NCBI GenBank assembly: GCA_028691335.1
Contig: JAQUZK010000085.1
Location: 1 to 6,284 of the forward strand
Reading direction: 5' to 3'
Length of the DNA: 6,284 bases
From: Candidatus Izemoplasmatales bacterium
Lineage (GTDB): Bacteria > Bacillota_I > Bacilli_A > Izemoplasmatales > Hujiaoplasmataceae
Program-made: the position numbers and the translations under genes
Shown: piece after piece, positions 5,020 through 6,284 of the stretch
Numbering within the stretch: the first letter of the stretch is position 1
Layout of the letters: every line of letters starts with the position of its first letter
Notes under the pieces: generated by a model
Databases searched by the model: none
Told to the model about the DNA's origin: nothing
What the model saw: the letters and a program-made list of their open reading frames with translations, nothing else

Positions 5020-6284
5020 TTAGTCATATATGACAGTAACAATACTTCTTTTCTTTATCTGTAGATTATGAGAATAATATGATAGTTTTAGACTTATCGA
5101 AAAATCTTCTTCACTTTCGTTTAAGACCACTAAAATAATAGTTCCATCAGGGTTTTCAAAAGCAATTTGTTTTATCAAATTATTATTTGTTTCTGAAAAA
5201 ATTCTAAAAGCATTCGGTTTAACAAACTTTGAAAAATGACCAATATGATAATATGAACTATTAAAAATCAACTCATCATCTATTGTATTAGATAAAATAG
5301 GAGCGTCACAGTAGTTACCAACATGGTTAGGTCCACCCATTTCATCTAGAGTGAAGTTCCAGTCAATAAAAGCTTCACACCAATTACTAAAGTCACCAAT
5401 TATGTTTCGTGAATACCTTTCACCAGTTTCATATACCCCTGGGTGAGGACCGCCTTCAATACATCCTTCAGAAAAGATTATTTGTTTATCAGGAAACAGT
5501 TCATGTACTTTTCCAACATTAGTAAAATCTTCACTTACATACCAATGAATTGCAGTTCCATCAACGTATTTGTAAGCTAAAGCATCTGATAAAACTCCTT
5601 TAGCTCTTTCTACAACTATGTCTCGATTATGATCCCAAATAAAAATCTTAATATCTTCAAACTTACCATTTTTTATAATAGGGCCCAAATAATTCTTAAC
5701 AAAATCTCTTTCTTCTTCTTTTGTATAAACGCATGAATCCCAGGTTTGAGTCGCTGCTGGCTCATTTTGAACAGTTATACCAAAAGGTTTTATTCCTTCT
5801 TTGGTGATTTCTTCTAAAAACTTATAATAATAATTTGCCCAAGTTTCAGCGTACTCACTCTTTAGCTTGCCACCATAATTCATATTATTATTAGTCTTCA
5901 TCCAAGCTGGTGGACTCCAAGGAGAAACTAAAATATCTATATTATTTTGTCTAATTTTCTCTGCTTTTTTTATAGTAGGTATAACATATTTAAGTTCTCT
6001 ACTAATATCAAATGTGCTTAAATCACTATCATAATCTTCAACATATGTATAATTCTCTAAAGAAAAATCAGAACTATTCATATGAATCCTACCCAAATTA
6101 TAGTTTAATCCTGTTTCTTTATTAAAATATGCATTTAATAACTTAGACTGATTCTCTATAGAAAGTTTGCTTAAGGTATAACATGCAGCCTCAGTAAAAG
6201 CACCGCCAAATCCAATTATTTTTTGATATTTTATTTTATTGTTTATAAAAATCATAGTCTTTGATTTATTACTTGATTTATTTG
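5020..6284 (-). CDS. Glycoside hydrolase family 30, glucosylceramidase-like; 5' end probably beyond the window
   Basis: This retaining beta-glycosidase resembles human acid glucosylceramidase (GBA1) along its length. Residues are numbered from the Met at 6253-6255. The entry motif is YQKIIGFGGAFTEAA (10-24). LGRIHMNSSDFSLENYTY (54-71) and LVSPWSPPAWMKTN (109-122) follow. The acid/base is E165 in TVQNEP and the nucleophile E263 in IIFSEGC. FIDWNFTLDEMGGPN (296-310) and YYHIGHFSKFVKP (335-347) follow, then a C-terminal beta-domain (about 350-411). The likely substrate is a beta-glucoside or related beta-linked sugar; family 30 also includes beta-1,6-glucanases and xylanases, so the exact specificity is open. 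The Met at 6255 has no ribosome binding site, and the frame stays open for nine more codons to the edge. GH30 proteins usually have extra N-terminal residues before GFGGA, so the true start is probably outside. Any signal peptide would also lie outside. Confidence 0.93.
   Translation of the reverse strand, partial: NKSSNKSKTMIFINNKIKYQKIIGFGGAFTEAACYTLSKLSIENQSKLLNAYFNKETGLNYNLGRIHMNSSDFSLENYTYVEDYDSDLSTFDISRELKYVIPTIKKAEKIRQNNIDILVSPWSPPAWMKTNNNMNYGGKLKSEYAETWANYYYKFLEEITKEGIKPFGITVQNEPAATQTWDSCVYTKEEERDFVKNYLGPIIKNGKFEDIKIFIWDHNRDIVVERAKGVLSDALAYKYVDGTAIHWYVSEDFTNVGKVHELFPDKQIIFSEGCIEGGPHPGVYETGERYSRNIIGDFSNWCEAFIDWNFTLDEMGGPNHVGNYCDAPILSNTIDDELIFNSSYYHIGHFSKFVKPNAFRIFSETNNNLIKQIAFENPDGTIILVVLNESEEDFSISLKLSYYSHNLQIKKRSIVTVIYD

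Overview
The window is AT-rich bacterial DNA in which every recognisable gene lies on the minus strand, so transcription runs from the right edge to the left edge. Tryptophan codons are TGG and groES ends in TGA, so the standard code is in use and the Mycoplasma/Spiroplasma code is excluded. AT richness, strong AGGAGG-type ribosome binding sites, sigma-A promoters and a CIRCE operator fit a low-GC Gram-positive lineage: Bacillota, or a standard-code relative of Mollicutes such as Acholeplasma or Izemoplasma. Rubredoxin hints at an anaerobe. The species cannot be fixed from this window.

Reading with transcription, from the right: (1) a GH30 glucosylceramidase-like glycosidase whose frame stays open to the right edge and is probably 5'-truncated; (2) a GNAT acetyltransferase with its own promoter and a TTG start; (3) the groES-groEL chaperonin operon, with a consensus promoter, a CIRCE operator and a hairpin terminator; (4) a single-gene unit with its own extended -10 promoter and terminator, encoding an uncharacterised 164-residue protein with an HEGRH zinc-protease-like motif; (5) an operon of rubredoxin (52 residues), mscL and a chloramphenicol-acetyltransferase-like gene, spaced 8 and 4 bases apart; (6) 15 bases further on, a cobalamin riboswitch leading into a lipoprotein gene that runs off the left edge and may be a DUF4430 (transcobalamin-like) B12-binding protein.

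The parts best explained together are the stress-controlled chaperonin operon (HrcA/CIRCE) and the B12-controlled lipoprotein. The rubredoxin-mscL-CAT-like operon mixes redox, osmotic protection and an acyltransferase without an obvious shared pathway. No mobile element, CRISPR array, tRNA or rRNA was seen. No wholly new system is evident. The least explained items are the HEGRH protein and the CAT-like enzyme, which has Gly at the position of catalytic Ser148.
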